From: SIG450 sp045658425
Lineage (GTDB): Bacteria; Bacillota; Clostridia; UMGS1840; HGM11507
Assembly (NCBI GenBank): GCA_045658425.1
Contig: JAZOVB010000111.1
Coordinates: 1 to 25,001, forward strand
Direction of reading: 5' to 3'
Length of the DNA stretch: 25,001 bases
Below are positions 23,954 to 25,001 of the stretch, one piece after another. Each line of letters begins with the position of its first letter. The stretch's first letter is position 1. The notes under the pieces are model-generated. The model was not told the origin of the DNA. It saw nothing but the letters and a program-made list of their open reading frames with translations, and ran no database searches. A program made the position numbers and the translations under genes.

Positions 23954-24676
23954 ATGAAATTTATTGTTTGTAAAAACTATGACGAAATGTCAAAAAAAGC
24001 AGCAGAAATTATGATTGAGGTTGTTAAAAACAATCCTAAAGCAACCTTAGGTCTTGCAACAGGCTCTTCCCCTATCGGAATGTATAACTGTATGGCAGAG
24101 GCTTACAGAAACGGCGAAGTAAGCTTTAAAGAATGTAAAAGCTTTAACCTTGATGAATACTATAAGATTTCCAAAGATAACGACCAGAGTTATTACTATT
24201 TTATGAATGAAAATCTTTTCTCTAAAATTGATATTGACTTAAAGAACACCGATATTCCAAACGGTGAAGCTGATGATTATGAAGAAGAATGTAAAAGATA
24301 TGATGCTAAAATCGAAGCTAACGGCGGAATTGACGTTCAGGTTTTAGGTATCGGAAACAACGGTCATATAGGATTTAACGAGCCTGAAGAATGGCTATAT
24401 GCAGGTACTCACAAGACAGGTCTTACCCAGTCTACAATTGAAGCAAATAAAAGATTTTTTGAATCCATTGACGATGTTCCTACCAGCGCTCTTACAATGG
24501 GTATGGCAACTATCTTAAAGGCAAGAAAAATCGTTATGGTTATTTCAGGAAAAGCTAAAGCAGAGGTTACAAAAATCTTAAAAGAAGGCAGAATATCCAC
24601 CTCCTGCCCTGCAAGTATTCTTCACTGCCACAATGATGTTACTATCGTTTGTGATGAGGATGCATATAACGGTTAA
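23954..24676 (+). CDS. nagB: Glucosamine-6-phosphate deaminase
   Basis: A 240-residue NagB that converts glucosamine 6-phosphate to fructose 6-phosphate and ammonia, feeding amino sugars from cell-wall or host glycans into glycolysis. Motifs: the phosphate loop LGLATGSSPIGMY (about 32-44), NLDEYY with catalytic Asp67, LGIGNNGHIGFNEP with catalytic His138, and SALTMGMATILKARK (about 179-193), which contains the sugar-phosphate contacts. Length matches short Firmicutes forms such as the B. subtilis enzyme, without the allosteric extension of E. coli. Downstream nagA, common in such loci, is absent. It has its own promoter and strong AAGGAG, and is divergent from the long train. The stop codon overlaps the left end of a repeat-like element. 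Confidence 0.95.
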   Translation: MKFIVCKNYDEMSKKAAEIMIEVVKNNPKATLGLATGSSPIGMYNCMAEAYRNGEVSFKECKSFNLDEYYKISKDNDQSYYYFMNENLFSKIDIDLKNTDIPNGEADDYEEECKRYDAKIEANGGIDVQVLGIGNNGHIGFNEPEEWLYAGTHKTGLTQSTIEANKRFFESIDDVPTSALTMGMATILKARKIVMVISGKAKAEVTKILKEGRISTSCPASILHCHNDVTIVCDEDAYNG

Positions 24677-24779
24677 TACGCAATATAAAAAGGGAATGTA
24701 AAAAAACTCCAGACCACCAAAAACGAGATGCATCAATAGTTTTGATACAGAAAACTTATCAAATTAACTATAAAAAGGT

Positions 24780-24800
24780 AAAGATTTTAAAAAAATCTTT
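24780..24800. other. A/T hairpin
   Basis: AAAGATTTT (24780-24788) and AAAATCTTT (24792-24800) are perfect 9-base inverted repeats around a three-base loop. It is purely A/T apart from one G-C pair, so it is a weak stem that may belong to the larger element around it. Confidence 0.5.
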
Positions 24801-24832
24801 AAAAATTAAGTTTTTGGTTATGAATAAACTTA

Positions 24833-24856
24833 GCCACTCGCTGTATCAGGGGTGGC
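24833..24856. other. GC-containing hairpin in the nagB downstream element
   Basis: GCCAC (24833-24837) pairs with GTGGC (24852-24856), and the flanking CTTA and TTAAG extend the stem with one bulged base. It has no following T-run on either strand, so it is not an intrinsic terminator. It is the most GC-rich spot in the downstream region. Confidence 0.45.
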
Positions 24857-24876
24857 TTAAGAGACAGCCAAAACCG

Positions 24877-24982
24877 TTTCAAGATAACAAATTTTTGATA
24901 TTATTGCGTTAAAAACTTGGTGAATATTTTATATATCACCAAGTTTTTGTCTTATCCTATCTAAAAATTAGTTATCTTGAAA
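24877..24982. repeat. Large inverted repeat enclosing a terminator-like hairpin
   Basis: The arm 24877-24900 (starting TTTCAAGATAAC) is complementary to 24958-24982 (ending GTTATCTTGAAA) with one mismatch and one single-base gap over about 24 bases. The perfect 13-base hairpin at 24911-24948 is nested inside. Such a long nested stem could extrude as a cruciform, or fold in RNA from either strand. The right arm is part of the repeat shared with the left window edge. Confidence 0.7.
24911..24948. terminator. Bidirectional intrinsic-terminator-like hairpin
   Basis: AAAAACTTGGTGA (24911-24923) and TCACCAAGTTTTT (24936-24948) are perfect 13-base inverted repeats with a 12-base A/T loop. The A-run on one side and T-run on the other give a U-tract on both strands. 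It lies about 235 bases after the nagB stop, so it could end a long nagB transcript or one arriving from the right. Confidence 0.6.
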
Positions 24983-25001
24983 TTCTTACGAACCTTAAGC
25001 C
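24938..25001. repeat. Right copy of the repeat found at the left window edge
   Basis: This is collinear with 1-67 in the same orientation. Shared blocks are ACC, GTTTTTG, CTATCTAAAAATT, TTGAAATTCTT with small changes, and GAACC. Its first part overlaps the hairpin at 24911-24948. It may continue past the window end. No reading frame is visible. Confidence 0.6.

Larger units (their letters stand above)
24673..24912. repeat. Candidate MITE-like or structured element after nagB, with imperfect terminal inverted repeats
   Basis: TTAATACGCAATAT (24673-24686) and ATATTATTGCGTTAA (24898-24912) are imperfect inverted repeats enclosing about 210 bases with no gene. Inside are further complementary pairs: CCAAAAAC (24717-24724) with GTTTTTGG (24810-24817), and TGATACAG (24743-24750) with CTGTATCA (24841-24848). 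There are also local hairpins at 24780-24800 and 24833-24856. The density of complementary pairs suggests a small nonautonomous mobile element or a structured RNA. Either is inference; no known family is recognised. Confidence 0.4.

Noticed and set aside
24780..24800. Intrinsic terminator for nagB at the A/T hairpin
   Set aside because: The stem is almost only A/T and there is no following T-run on the plus strand; the hairpin at 24911-24948 is a better candidate.
1..25001. CRISPR array, tRNA or rRNA gene, prophage, toxin-antitoxin or defence locus
   Set aside because: No spaced short repeats, no cloverleaf-like or rRNA-like sequence, and no integrase, transposase or defence-protein motif was seen; addAB is general repair.

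Overview
The window looks like chromosomal DNA of an AT-rich, low-GC Gram-positive bacterium of the class Clostridia, most likely an uncultured gut- or rumen-type lineage. The evidence is AddA/AddB rather than RecBCD, MutS2 with an Smr domain, an LTA-synthase-family enzyme, a pyrophosphate-type phosphofructokinase, DUF2953 and DUF5685 proteins, AGGAGG-type ribosome binding sites and heavily A/T-biased codons. This is inference from gene content; no rRNA, tRNA, CRISPR array, prophage or transposase gene is visible.

Layout. (1) Positions 1-822: a minus-strand iron-containing alcohol dehydrogenase whose 3' third has been replaced by a repeat-like sequence running to the window edge. (2) 839-1930: a plus-strand pair, a GNAT acetyltransferase and a DUF2953 membrane protein, behind a good extended -10 promoter. 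(3) 1939-23796: seventeen minus-strand genes without a break; every junction is an overlap or a gap of at most 18 bases. In transcription order: DUF5685 protein, J-domain protein, polytopic membrane protein, addB, addA, a single-pass coiled-coil protein, apbE, a thioredoxin reductase-like flavoprotein, an amidohydrolase, PPi-type phosphofructokinase, an LTA-synthase-family enzyme, an RlmL/YpsC-type rRNA methyltransferase, an ACT-domain protein, a PFL-family (DUF711) protein, mutS2, an RDD membrane protein and a TPR protein. (4) 23797-23953: the only real intergenic control region, with divergent promoters for this gene train and for nagB. (5) 23954-24676: nagB (glucosamine-6-phosphate deaminase). 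(6) 24677-25001: noncoding DNA full of inverted repeats, ending in a sequence related to the first 67 bases of the window.

The minus-strand train mixes recombinational repair (addAB), ribosome and rRNA functions (mutS2, the methyltransferase), envelope synthesis (LTA synthase family), flavin and redox chemistry (apbE, the trxB-like gene) and glycolysis (PPi-PFK). It reads as a compact housekeeping superoperon rather than an accessory island. The least understood part is the leading trio DUF5685 / J-domain protein with a cysteine-rich tail / membrane protein, whose genes physically overlap. The two window edges carry related direct repeats, which suggests an interspersed repeat family, possibly one at which an assembly would break.
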